Assembly: GCF_038396785.1 (NCBI RefSeq)
Contig: NZ_CP151087.1
Span: 558,001-622,000, forward strand
Reading direction: 5' to 3'
From: Sphingobacterium thalpophilum
GTDB taxonomy: Bacteria; Bacteroidota; Bacteroidia; Sphingobacteriales; Sphingobacteriaceae
DNA: 64,000 nucleotides
Shown here: piece by piece, positions 35,998 to 45,966 of the stretch
Layout of the letters: every line of letters begins with the position of its first letter
Position numbering within the stretch: the first letter of the stretch is position 1
Position numbers and translations under genes: made by a program
The notes under the pieces: model-generated
Databases searched by the model: none
Told to the model about the DNA's origin: nothing
What the model saw: the letters and a program-made list of their open reading frames with translations, nothing else

Positions 35998-38982
35998 TTA
36001 AAAATCCATATTGAGACTCAAGGAGAAAGTTCTTGAGCGTGGGTAGAACGAACTGTCGAAGCCACTCGGAACCTCAGGGTCCATGCCGCTATATTTGCTC
36101 ACAATAAAAACATTCTGAGCTACCGCACCCACACGTAGATTGGAGATCTTACCCACCTGACCAAAATTATAGTTCACCGACAGGTTTTCCATCCGAAGGA
36201 AGGAAGCATTTTCGACGTAATAATCCGAATAATACTGTCTGGTCTGGAATTGGGTATTCAAGTAATCCCGATGTAAGTTGTTGATCGACGCATCCACATA
36301 TTGAACTGTTTCCCAAGCACTAAGATTCATTTTGGTATTATTGAATACGTAGTTACCCAAATTTGCGCGTAGTGTCGTTGCTGCTGTCCATTTTTTGTAA
36401 GTTAACTGCGTATTGAAACCAAAGAGCCATTTTGCCGCGGGCGATTGATAGCGGTATAAGTCTTTTTCGTTGATCGCTCCATCACCATTCAGATCCGCAT
36501 ATACACCTTCTAGCGGCTTGCCAGCCTCATTGTACAACTGTTTGTAGACATAAAACATGTAAGGCTGATGCCCCGTTGTCAGAATCTGTATACCACGGCC
36601 ACTGACATTCGGTCCCACATAAGTTCCCACGGCATTGGCATCCTGCACCAAAGCTATATTGGTTACTTTTGTATGCTGATTAGTCGCATTGAAATTGACT
36701 TCCCAGCGCAAATTATCCTTTTGTATGGGTACGGTATTCAGTTGAAATTCGAAGCCACTACTTTCGACATTACCTACGTTGATAGTCGCGTTCTGATCAA
36801 AATTGGTTCCTGCGGCTACAGGCACATTGGCCAATAGATCATGTGTTTTTCTTGTGTAATAGTCAATTGCACCAGACAGCCTGTTTTTCCAGAAAGCGAA
36901 ATCCAGGCCGTAGTTAAATGCTTTGGTCGTTTCCCAGCGTAAGTCCCTATTGTAAACCGATGGTCTATACACCAGATGGTACTGATCGCCGAAACGATAC
37001 TGTGCATAGGCTGTTCCCAAATTGTATACCGGCAAATATTCGTAATTTCCGATTCCTTCCTGCTGCCCTGTAACACCGTAACTCGCACGGAGCTTTAGAT
37101 CGTCCAGGAAAGAGATTCCTTTCATGAAAGACTCCTGCGAAAGACGCCAGGCCAAGGCGACTGACGGAAATGTTCCCCAACGATTTTCGGGGCTGAATCG
37201 GGAAGTTCCATCCATACGGACCGTAGCGGTTAATAAATAACGGCTATCGTAATTGTAGTTGATCCGTCCGTACCAGGAAATCAGGGTATGTCTTTCGTCA
37301 GATGCAATAGCAGTCGAGCGTATATCACCAGCTTCGTTATAGTATACGATAGGTGGCCGTCGGGCACTCCAATATTGATAATCGTGGCCTGCTGTCACGT
37401 CAATTGTACTTTTAATTTCCGGGAAGAACTTATTATAGTTTAGATAGCCTGTAAACAATTTATTTTTAAGCGTCTGTTCATAACGGTCAAAAGCGCCTCC
37501 GATCGTAAAATTATTGGCCGCACTTGCCGGAATAAGATTCGATCCATTCCCTTTGGCATAGTCATATCCGAGTGTTACGTGCGCTTTCAATTCAGGCAGC
37601 AGATGGAATTTATAATCGAGGTCAAGGTTACCCACGGCTCTATTGACTGTACTACGGTGTTTTTCCTGCTTGAGCAATCCCAGTGGATTGAGGTTTGCAC
37701 CTGTTGCCGGAAGACCGGCATTATCCAAACTCTCGTAATAGCCACCATACGCATCTGCCCCAGAATAAATCGGTTGCGTAGGATTAAACGCTACAGCAGA
37801 CCATATCGCGTCGGTATTGGCAAAACCGTTGTTGTTATGGGCACCTTTAACATTTAAATTTACGGTCAGGTGTTTATTAAAAAAAGTGGGATTTAATACC
37901 AAAGCGCCCGTCACGCGCTCCGTTTTGTCGGTACGCAAAGTCCCTTGCTGATTATAATAGCCCACCGATGTACGAAAAGGCAAGGTTTTACCGATCTTTC
38001 CCTGTAGACTTAAGTTATTATCCGTCCCGATGGCATCCTGAAAAACCTCAGACAGCCAATCTGTTGAGGCATTGCCCAATAATGCCTTTTGGGCAGTGCT
38101 CCCTTTGGTATTGATGAGCGAGGCAAATTCATCGCGCGACATCATATCAGCCACTCCCATAGCCTGCTGCATGGACACGATTGAAGAGAAAGAAAGCCGT
38201 AAAGCATCTCCTTTACCCTTCTTTGTTGTTATCAATAATACCCCGTTTGATGCTCGGGATCCATATATTGCTGTCGATGACGCATCTTTGAGCACCGTCA
38301 TGCTTTCGATATCATTCGGGTTGATCAGACTTAGAAAATTGCCACTATTGCCACTAATACCACCAGTCTCTAGCGGTACCCCATCCAATACGATCAATGG
38401 ATCGTTGCTGGCACTCAAGGAGGCTCCCCCACGGATACGTATCGTACTCCCGGAAGAAGGAGAACCGCTGTTGGACATCACCTGCACACCAGCTGTTTTT
38501 CCATTGATCAGCTGTTCGGGAGAGCCGACAAGTCCACTGTTAAAATCCTTGCTTCCAACCGTATTTACGGCACCGGTTAGATCCTTTTTTGTTGTGCTAC
38601 CGTAACCTACGATGACGAGCTCTTCCAGCACATTTCCCGCAGGCACCATACTGACATCCACGGATGTTCCCCCTACCACCGTCAAGGTTTGGCTACTGTA
38701 GCCTACAACAGAAAATAGAAGTTGGGATTTACCCTTGGGCAATGAGATACGGTACGAGCCATCACTCGCTGTTGAAGTGCCCACCGTAGTTCCGGCCACC
38801 AATACTGTAACACCTGCCATCACCTGCCCTTGCTCGTTGCGGACCACTCCACGGACATCCTGTTGTTGCATCGACCTGATCCACTTGCTTTCCCCTTTCG
38901 TTGCAGCATAAAGCTGCGTTTCCCCAAGACAGGATAGCAAGGACAAGCCCAATAAACTTGTTTTAAATGCAAAACCCTTCAT
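35998..38982 (-). CDS. SusC/RagA-family TonB-dependent outer-membrane transporter
   Basis: This 994-residue protein has a signal peptide, a carboxypeptidase-like N-terminal extension (VRGVVRNEQGQVMAGVTVLVAGT), a plug domain (LEELVIVGYGSTTKKDLTGAV, the usual SusC signature, and IRIRGGASLSASNDPLIVLDGV) and a 22-strand barrel with C-terminal aromatic residue in LSLNMDF. It imports galactan oligosaccharides with the SusD partner and TonB energy. It is the first gene of the SusCDE-GH53-GH2 unit. No STN domain is evident, so sigma/anti-sigma control is unlikely; the adjacent hybrid regulator should control it. Confidence 0.95.
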   Translation of the reverse strand: MKGFAFKTSLLGLSLLSCLGETQLYAATKGESKWIRSMQQQDVRGVVRNEQGQVMAGVTVLVAGTTVGTSTASDGSYRISLPKGKSQLLFSVVGYSSQTLTVVGGTSVDVSMVPAGNVLEELVIVGYGSTTKKDLTGAVNTVGSKDFNSGLVGSPEQLINGKTAGVQVMSNSGSPSSGSTIRIRGGASLSASNDPLIVLDGVPLETGGISGNSGNFLSLINPNDIESMTVLKDASSTAIYGSRASNGVLLITTKKGKGDALRLSFSSIVSMQQAMGVADMMSRDEFASLINTKGSTAQKALLGNASTDWLSEVFQDAIGTDNNLSLQGKIGKTLPFRTSVGYYNQQGTLRTDKTERVTGALVLNPTFFNKHLTVNLNVKGAHNNNGFANTDAIWSAVAFNPTQPIYSGADAYGGYYESLDNAGLPATGANLNPLGLLKQEKHRSTVNRAVGNLDLDYKFHLLPELKAHVTLGYDYAKGNGSNLIPASAANNFTIGGAFDRYEQTLKNKLFTGYLNYNKFFPEIKSTIDVTAGHDYQYWSARRPPIVYYNEAGDIRSTAIASDERHTLISWYGRINYNYDSRYLLTATVRMDGTSRFSPENRWGTFPSVALAWRLSQESFMKGISFLDDLKLRASYGVTGQQEGIGNYEYLPVYNLGTAYAQYRFGDQYHLVYRPSVYNRDLRWETTKAFNYGLDFAFWKNRLSGAIDYYTRKTHDLLANVPVAAGTNFDQNATINVGNVESSGFEFQLNTVPIQKDNLRWEVNFNATNQHTKVTNIALVQDANAVGTYVGPNVSGRGIQILTTGHQPYMFYVYKQLYNEAGKPLEGVYADLNGDGAINEKDLYRYQSPAAKWLFGFNTQLTYKKWTAATTLRANLGNYVFNNTKMNLSAWETVQYVDASINNLHRDYLNTQFQTRQYYSDYYVENASFLRMENLSVNYNFGQVGKISNLRVGAVAQNVFIVSKYSGMDPEVPSGFDSSFYPRSRTFSLSLNMDF

Positions 38983-39181
38983 TGTTTAAAATTTAGATGT
39001 GTTTATAATTGTTTTCTTTCCCTTTATTATATTTTTTGTATTCCTTACCGCTTTATTAAGCATTCCCCTAAAAAACGCCGTCGTTTTTTCAGGTCGTCAT
39101 CCTGCTCCAAATCTTGATCTTTATAGCCTGACGGATTATTATCCATGGCCTAATGATCCGTGGAATTATGCAGCTGCATCG

Positions 39182-41758
39182 CTATTCGAGCCATATCGCA
39201 GCTATAGATAGTGCCACCCCCTCCATCTTTTCGCCTGAAACGATTAGTTTTTCGATATCCCTTTTGTCAAATTGAACCTGAACCGTGGGCTTAAAAAACC
39301 GCTCAAGAAATACAGGGTAAGGAGCAGGTAGCAAAGCCGTAGGCACGAGTTTTAAGTCGGCTAGATCCATACGGACCACTGTTTCGCCGGATGCCCCAAT
39401 AGCTATATTATCCACATAGGTATACCCTTTTTTTGTCACAAACCCAGCATTCAGCAGCGGATTTCCACCCTCATGTTTCAAGAGTATACAGAGCTTTGTG
39501 GCAGCAGCGATACCCGCAGGCCGTTCAGCAATTGTCGATTTGATATCTTTTACCCAAAAATACTGTACCCCCGAATCCTTGGCATGAAAAGTATAGGTCC
39601 AAAAAGGAACTTTACTGAGATCATGATGCTCCCGTTGCGCAGTTATGTAAGCCGTTTCTGGAATAGCGAAAGTTTCCAAAGAAGACACTTTGGACAAGGA
39701 CTCAAAAAGCGCTATAGATGCACGATGCTCATTTAAACCCACCGTCCAATAACTATTGACACGATAATTCCAATCCAGCGGGGCTCCCTTCTGATTGTCT
39801 GGGTAGGTGATTTTTTCACCACCCACAAACACAGTAGCTGTATATTTCAATTCATTGCCCACTAATAAGGATGCCGGCATGTCCGCTTCATAGGTACAGT
39901 TATCTTTGGAGATCAACTTGATGTAGGGATTATGATCTTTCCAAAACGAAACCTGGTCCGTTTGTAGAATAATGGAATCGGGCTGTTTTTCAAAAACATA
40001 ACGGAACTGCAATTTGGTAGAGCGCCCTTTTTCCAATATTTCGGGCTGCTGGTGTATCAATAAAGGCTGCTTCAGCGCTTCAGTTTTTGGCGCGTAATAT
40101 TCGCCCAAATAGCCATTTTTCCAGGGCGAGGAAGCTAGCCAGCTATTTTTCAGCTGGAGATTCTTACGTTTTAACAGATATACTCCAGGATTAACGCTAA
40201 AACTTGTTTTAGCGACTGAAATAGCTTCATCGGTGTCATTTTTCCCTACCAGTGACCGGACGGTAAACAGGTCACCTAGATCAGGAATCCGAATATCGAT
40301 CGTCTGTGACCGATACAGGATATGTACCACCTCCCGATCGAGCGATGGCTTAGCAAAAGGATCAGCGATTTTTTCTGCATCCGGCATAACCTCCAAACGC
40401 CATAGACCATCTTCCAGACGATCTAAAAAATAAGCACCGGATCCACCGTACTCCACCACAGGTGATGAACCATGACCGGCAATATGTTGCAATTTCGTTG
40501 GATTTAAAGGCCTTACTGTCGTATTATTGGTGTAAAAATACTTATCCTGCGCATTCATCAAGGAGAGATCCTGCTCATAACTGACGCTAAAATCGCCAAA
40601 TAGGGTGTCTTGAGGATACTGTTCAAATTTTTTATTTCTTGGTATCGTATAAGCTACCTCCGCAGCGATCATGGTACTCAGTGCTTTTGCCGGGGTATAA
40701 GCCAAATTGAGATAATGTGTCTGATATTCGGTATTGTAGGCTGCAATATCCATCGGATCGTAAGCAAACTGAGTGATCCACTGAAATCCCGCCGAACGAA
40801 ATGTGCGGCTCATTGCGGGATGCATGTAGCTGTAGAGATTATCAGCAGGATCATATTCGTAAACCGCCTTCGCTTTGTTGGCAAAGCCTTTCAAGTTTGA
40901 AAAAGGGATATCGTACTGATCAATGTAAGGAAGAAAATTCCCCTGGCGCTCCCGTCCAGCAACCAGTCCCACAGGATACCATTGATAGGTTGTCCCTTGG
41001 ATATCAGCATCAAAATAAGCCTTAACATGTTCCATATTATGACTTACATTGTAGAAAATCGGTTTTTTGTTCCCACTTTTCTTCATGGCCTTCACCATTT
41101 GACCGATATAGTCCGACGTTGTCTGAATGGCACCTGTATGGCAAGGTTCATTATTTATTTCAAAGCCTATGATATAAGGATCCGTCTGATAAGCATTTCC
41201 GGTATAGGGGTTGACATGATGAAGTAATTGGGTAATGTATTTTTCCTGTGCAACTATCGCCTGTGGATTAGCATGAACTGCACACTTGTCATAATGATAC
41301 GTAAATGCATCTGTATTTATATTTCTTTCTGGATAACCATTACCAAAATTGGTCATTCCCGTAATCAGGATCCTAATTCCTCTTTCCTGAAGTTTAAAGA
41401 ACAGATAGTCCAATAGATCAAGGTGTTCATTGTTGATCAGGTTACCATTTTTATCGGAGATTTCTACATCCCAAATATGGATACGATAAGCATTATATCC
41501 CAAACGGGCGAAGTGGTAAACGTCGCGATCAATAGCCTGCTTTCGATCGAAGCCTTTATCGTGCAAAGCCCGAAAGGCATGGGCAAAAGGAACGGTATAA
41601 TTGACGCCATAAAATGAAGCTTCAGCGTTGGAGTCGGACCAGCGCATGACACCTTCACGGTCGACAAAAACTGTAGGGATCTTTTTAATCGCCTTCGATT
41701 GAGCGTAAGAATTGACATAGCCCAAAAGAGCAAAGCAGCATAAAATAATTACACGCAT
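39182..41758 (-). CDS. Secreted clan GH-A (GH5-like) glycoside hydrolase, family uncertain
   Basis: An 858-residue protein with a Sec signal ending VNSYAQ. The first 430 residues form a likely TIM barrel: FYGVNYTVPFAHAF, LGYNAYRIHIWDVE, ITGMTNFGNGYPE and GFEINNEPCHTG with proposed acid/base Glu204. A candidate nucleophile lies in AKAVYEYDPADN. The rest looks like several beta domains, possibly carbohydrate-binding. It lies between the SusC gene and the hybrid regulator, so it should act on galactan or its decorations. Database labels for such proteins are often just membrane or secreted protein. No closer family can be named from sequence alone. Confidence 0.7.
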   Translation of the reverse strand: MRVIILCCFALLGYVNSYAQSKAIKKIPTVFVDREGVMRWSDSNAEASFYGVNYTVPFAHAFRALHDKGFDRKQAIDRDVYHFARLGYNAYRIHIWDVEISDKNGNLINNEHLDLLDYLFFKLQERGIRILITGMTNFGNGYPERNINTDAFTYHYDKCAVHANPQAIVAQEKYITQLLHHVNPYTGNAYQTDPYIIGFEINNEPCHTGAIQTTSDYIGQMVKAMKKSGNKKPIFYNVSHNMEHVKAYFDADIQGTTYQWYPVGLVAGRERQGNFLPYIDQYDIPFSNLKGFANKAKAVYEYDPADNLYSYMHPAMSRTFRSAGFQWITQFAYDPMDIAAYNTEYQTHYLNLAYTPAKALSTMIAAEVAYTIPRNKKFEQYPQDTLFGDFSVSYEQDLSLMNAQDKYFYTNNTTVRPLNPTKLQHIAGHGSSPVVEYGGSGAYFLDRLEDGLWRLEVMPDAEKIADPFAKPSLDREVVHILYRSQTIDIRIPDLGDLFTVRSLVGKNDTDEAISVAKTSFSVNPGVYLLKRKNLQLKNSWLASSPWKNGYLGEYYAPKTEALKQPLLIHQQPEILEKGRSTKLQFRYVFEKQPDSIILQTDQVSFWKDHNPYIKLISKDNCTYEADMPASLLVGNELKYTATVFVGGEKITYPDNQKGAPLDWNYRVNSYWTVGLNEHRASIALFESLSKVSSLETFAIPETAYITAQREHHDLSKVPFWTYTFHAKDSGVQYFWVKDIKSTIAERPAGIAAATKLCILLKHEGGNPLLNAGFVTKKGYTYVDNIAIGASGETVVRMDLADLKLVPTALLPAPYPVFLERFFKPTVQVQFDKRDIEKLIVSGEKMEGVALSIAAIWLE

Positions 41759-41907
41759 GGATTGTATCGATTTATAATTTTTTGGTTATTACTCTTACAA
41801 ACCTATCAAACGTGATTATTTTTTAAGGCCACATATCGGACAAAGAACAACACAAATTGGACATCCTCAACCACCCAACACAACAAACAGTACTAAAAAT
41901 CAGTTAT

Positions 41908-44900
41908 TTACAAATAACCCTCCATATACACCTTTGGTGACATCCCAAATTCCGATTGAAAGCATTTTGAGAAATAAGAAGCATTGGAGAATCCGACCAT
42001 ATACATCACCTCGGAAACTGTAAACTTTTTTTGCTGTAATAACAGCGCTGCTTTTTTGATACGAATGCTGCGTATATACTCCACCGGTGTATAGCCTGTT
42101 AGTTGCTTAATTTTACGATAGAGTTGTCTGGCGGCGACATCCGTGAGCTCACTGAGCCGCTGTACCGAAAATTCCGAATCGTCCAAATTTTCTTCGATCA
42201 GCTGTGTCACATTGGTCAGGAATTTTTCATCCGGTGAATTTACAGCTATTGCTTCTGTGGGTTTACTGATTTCGTCGATACGCAACTGAGCGACAATCTT
42301 ATCTTTCCTATCCAAGAGCTGCAATAGCTGTATCTGGAGCAAGTCCAGATCAAAAGGTTTCGCCATATAAGCATCTATGCCGACGGCAACCCACTCGCGT
42401 CTGATCAGCTCATCGTCTTGTGCTGTCAGCAAAATGATCGGAATAGTTGCCGTCACGATATTTTGTCGTAGTTTTTTCACCATTTCAATTCCCCCCATAT
42501 TGGGCATCATAGCATCCGTGAGAATAATGTCGGGCACAAAACTATGTCCGTCGATCAAGCGAAAGCCCTCGCTACCATCACTCACAATGCGGCAATCGTA
42601 ATGCGACTGCATGGCATTTCGTAAAAAATCAGCGAGTTCGGCATTATCTTCGACGATCAGTAGCTTTCGTTTAGCCCCTACCGATATGCTATCGGTCGCA
42701 TCCTTATCGTTTACATGGTCATGTTTCCAACTAAGCGTTACGGCTGTGCCCTTTTGATCGCTCGCTATATCAACGCTCCAGCCCAACTGCTCACAATAAC
42801 TTTTGACCAGGTACAGACCAACGCCCGTGCCCTGTACAGCACTCACTTCTTTCAGGGAAGAACGATAGAATTTGCTGAAGACATAAGGTAGGTCTTCAGG
42901 TGCTATACCAATTCCCGTATCCCGAACGACAAGCTTGACATCCGGACCAATTACTTTCAGCCGCAGTTCCACGCCACCCTCCGGACGATTATACTTACAG
43001 GCATTAGCAATGAGGTTGTTGAGAATCGACCCCAATTTGGCTACATCGGTCTGTATAAAAAAGCTCTCTACATCGGCAACAAAGTCAATATGGACGGTAC
43101 TGTACTCAGGTACCTGCTGCCAGTCAGTGATAATTTGCCTGCTATAAGCGACCAGATCCACCTGAGAGGTAAGCAAGCCCTGCAAGGGCGTCTGCTGCTG
43201 CTCGACCTGATCAAAAGTCATTAATTCCTGAATGAGATGGCTTATTTTTAAGGCATTTCGATGAACACCGTCCAACTGCTTCTTTTTGTCACTGTTTTTT
43301 GTCTGCCGCATCATTTGGCTGACAGGAGCCAAAATCAGACTTAGCGGGGTTTTAAGCTCATGCGACACAGCTGTCAGGAAGTCCATTTTCATCTTTGTGA
43401 GCTCAAGTACCTTCCTCCGTTCGCGCCTTTCCCATTTTAGCGTACTGCGAACCCTGAAAAAATTGACGACCCAAAATAGCAGGAAAATAACAATGAGGGC
43501 GTAAGCAGTTTTGGCCCAATAGCTTGCGTACCATGGATAACGGATCTGAATATGGTAGGTATAAATCTTCGACACAACATGACCGGCGACATCCACTTTA
43601 GCCAACTGAAGGTCGTAGTTACCCGAACTTAAGTTGGACAGGAGCACTTTGTTATCACCCCGTTCCATCGGAATCCAGGTTTCATTTTTTCCTTTAAAAG
43701 CATAAGCTAGGCGATAGCCTAAATAATTTCCATAATCCAAATCGGAAAATTCAAGCCGAAGGTTATTCTGATCATGCGCCAAAGCAATCTCGTTTTTATA
43801 CCGTAAACCATAGTCGTAATTACCGAAACGTTCATTATTGACATACATTGCGGTGAGCACAATCTTTTTGGAACCATCCAGATCCGCTTGCTCATTTTGC
43901 GCGGGCAACAGGACCAGCTCATCAATTCCGCCCAGCACCACTTCCTCCCGCTCTTTATCGTAATACATCGAGGATATCCTTTGCCCGTATCTTAATAGTT
44001 CCGTTTTTAAACTCTGCTTATTAACCTGCCACACTCCAGTACTCGTTGCCAGCCAGATGTTTTCTTTGACCTCGGCCATGGCAGTTACTTCTCCTTTACC
44101 AACAGGATCAAAACGAACCAATGTATTTTTCCCGTCCGGAGCAATACGCCTCAATTCGCCATGTTCCCCTACCCACACCGTATGCTGTCCATCCTTCAGC
44201 ATAAAGGTCGCCTGATCCAATGCATGCCCAGCGCTGTCTTTGAGCTCCGTTATTTTCCCTGTGGCCACATCAATGCTACTGATCCCCTTATTATAGAACA
44301 GCGCTAAGATCTTCCCCCTTCCATTGTCAACGATCTGATTGGCAAAATCTTCCAGAAGACCGTCAGCTTTACTGAAATTACGGCTTGCTATGACCGGGCC
44401 CGTCGCCTCCAATAAACGGCTTCGGTTGACGAAAAATATTCCCCCCATATAGGAGGCCACCCAGAGATTATCCTGTCCATCTTGCAAGATGTCGTACGAC
44501 CATTTCGCATTTCGTCTTCCACTGGCATCGACAATTGTAAAGGTTTTAAACTGTTTCGTATGTGCATCAAACACATTGACGCCACCGTCTGAGGCTATCC
44601 ACACCAATCCCGTATGATCCTCAAATATATCCCGGATACGGTTGTGTGCCAGACGATAGGTCTTGGCATCCATACGGTACCAGCTGCTTTCCGTATTCTT
44701 GTCGTCCAGCCCACGTACACGGATTAAACCATTATCGCCTCCCAACCAATACCAGCCATTGCGATCCTTGTTAATTTTATAAAAACGGTTGCCATCGCTG
44801 CTCGCTGTCAATTGATAGATCGGCAGTATTTTTTCCACCTTGCGGTTAGACCATAAGGAAAATCCCAGATCGGTACCCAGCCAGATATTTTCCGACCGAT

Positions 44901-45810
44901 CCTTAAAGATACTCCACACGATGTTATTGGCCAGCGAGTTTCTATTGCGGGAATCATGTTTGATCCGTTTGACCAACTGCTGATCCAGCTGATACGTAAA
45001 AAGACCATCATCCGTACCGACAAGCAAGGTGTTGGAATCTTTGGAAGCCATCGCTTTGATGGGATGGTTTTGTAGTACCGGAGTCTTCTGAAGCGTATAG
45101 CTCTTCGTATTATAGCGATACAGGCCGTATTCTGTCCCCACATAGGTACTTGCCGATTCCGGAATAGAGAATATAGAATTCACAAATTGATTACTACCCG
45201 GCCTATAATCTGGGAGCGGTAGAGGCACAATATCTTTTTTCGATGGATTTAATTCAAAAAGTCCATTATATGTACCGATTAAGATTCTATCGCCCACCTT
45301 TTCCAGTGCATACACGGCGGTTTTTGATTTGTTCTTTGGAAATAAATTCTGATAATCGATAAGTTTACGTGTCTTGGTATTATAGCAATACAAACCACTT
45401 ATTGAACCGATCCACAAGGTATCGCCAACAAGGAGCAAAGACCTGACATCTCCAGGTCCCCCTGCCGGAAAAGATTCAAATCGGTCGAACTGATAGTTAT
45501 AGAGCAGCACCCCCTGCCCTGTCCCCAATGCGAAATGTTTATTATCGATCAGTGCAATGCAGTAAACGAAAGTCTGAAAAGGAGATTTGGTCCCCGTGAG
45601 CGGCTGCAGCGCATAGCCATCATAATTAAATAACCCATTGTTACTTCCCAGCCAAAGCATCCCCAAGCTATCCTGTGCAAAAGAGTGGACTGTATTTGCA
45701 TTCGTTCCCAAGGAAATATTGCGAAAAGAGGGATAATCCAGCGATTGCCCGAAAACAGCCGTACCCACGAAGGAACAGACAAGTAACCAATAGAAATAAA
45801 GAGATTGCAT
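41908..45810 (-). CDS. Hybrid two-component system regulator (periplasmic propeller sensor, kinase, receiver, AraC output)
   Basis: One 1300-residue protein senses and regulates. After a signal peptide (ending GTAVFG) come two seven-bladed propellers of Reg_prop repeats (e.g. DSLGMLWLGSNNGLFNYDG, GLVWIASDGGVNVFD), a Y_Y_Y domain (about 690-765) and a membrane helix near 775-795. HisKA with His817 (VSHELKTPL), the ATPase domain (NLIANACKYN, GTGVGLYLV) and a receiver with Asp1099 (ILTDAMMPNMGG) follow. A C-terminal AraC helix-turn-helix pair (AARQLYRKIKQLTGYTP, YFSKCFQSEFGMSP) closes it. Such proteins bind an oligosaccharide in the periplasm and activate the adjacent locus; here the ligand should be a galacto-oligosaccharide. 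Confidence 0.95.
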   Translation of the reverse strand: MQSLYFYWLLVCSFVGTAVFGQSLDYPSFRNISLGTNANTVHSFAQDSLGMLWLGSNNGLFNYDGYALQPLTGTKSPFQTFVYCIALIDNKHFALGTGQGVLLYNYQFDRFESFPAGGPGDVRSLLLVGDTLWIGSISGLYCYNTKTRKLIDYQNLFPKNKSKTAVYALEKVGDRILIGTYNGLFELNPSKKDIVPLPLPDYRPGSNQFVNSIFSIPESASTYVGTEYGLYRYNTKSYTLQKTPVLQNHPIKAMASKDSNTLLVGTDDGLFTYQLDQQLVKRIKHDSRNRNSLANNIVWSIFKDRSENIWLGTDLGFSLWSNRKVEKILPIYQLTASSDGNRFYKINKDRNGWYWLGGDNGLIRVRGLDDKNTESSWYRMDAKTYRLAHNRIRDIFEDHTGLVWIASDGGVNVFDAHTKQFKTFTIVDASGRRNAKWSYDILQDGQDNLWVASYMGGIFFVNRSRLLEATGPVIASRNFSKADGLLEDFANQIVDNGRGKILALFYNKGISSIDVATGKITELKDSAGHALDQATFMLKDGQHTVWVGEHGELRRIAPDGKNTLVRFDPVGKGEVTAMAEVKENIWLATSTGVWQVNKQSLKTELLRYGQRISSMYYDKEREEVVLGGIDELVLLPAQNEQADLDGSKKIVLTAMYVNNERFGNYDYGLRYKNEIALAHDQNNLRLEFSDLDYGNYLGYRLAYAFKGKNETWIPMERGDNKVLLSNLSSGNYDLQLAKVDVAGHVVSKIYTYHIQIRYPWYASYWAKTAYALIVIFLLFWVVNFFRVRSTLKWERRERRKVLELTKMKMDFLTAVSHELKTPLSLILAPVSQMMRQTKNSDKKKQLDGVHRNALKISHLIQELMTFDQVEQQQTPLQGLLTSQVDLVAYSRQIITDWQQVPEYSTVHIDFVADVESFFIQTDVAKLGSILNNLIANACKYNRPEGGVELRLKVIGPDVKLVVRDTGIGIAPEDLPYVFSKFYRSSLKEVSAVQGTGVGLYLVKSYCEQLGWSVDIASDQKGTAVTLSWKHDHVNDKDATDSISVGAKRKLLIVEDNAELADFLRNAMQSHYDCRIVSDGSEGFRLIDGHSFVPDIILTDAMMPNMGGIEMVKKLRQNIVTATIPIILLTAQDDELIRREWVAVGIDAYMAKPFDLDLLQIQLLQLLDRKDKIVAQLRIDEISKPTEAIAVNSPDEKFLTNVTQLIEENLDDSEFSVQRLSELTDVAARQLYRKIKQLTGYTPVEYIRSIRIKKAALLLQQKKFTVSEVMYMVGFSNASYFSKCFQSEFGMSPKVYMEGYL

Positions 45811-45860
45811 TTTTTATAAGCGCTATACCACAAACTTAATTATTTCAAATGGAATAGCAC

Positions 45861-45966
45861 TTATCCAATCAATCTTCTCAAGCGGAAATAGCATTCTGTA
45901 ACAGTAGCAAAATTTGCCTGTTTTGTATCTGCTGCACATGAAGTGAGCAGTAACAAAATAAAATAT
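45861..45966 (-). pseudogene. Remnant of a lipoprotein gene cut by IS1595 copy 2
   Basis: Reading from the IS edge, the native bases encode YFILLLLTSCAADTKQ and about 18 more residues before TAA at 45861. That is a lipoprotein signal with a good lipobox (LTSC) lacking only its first two or three codons. The frame is closed by a TAG inside the IS, so no start is available. It marks the inner right border of the composite element and shows that copy 2 sits in the 5' end of a gene. The original downstream part is not recognisable. Confidence 0.55.
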
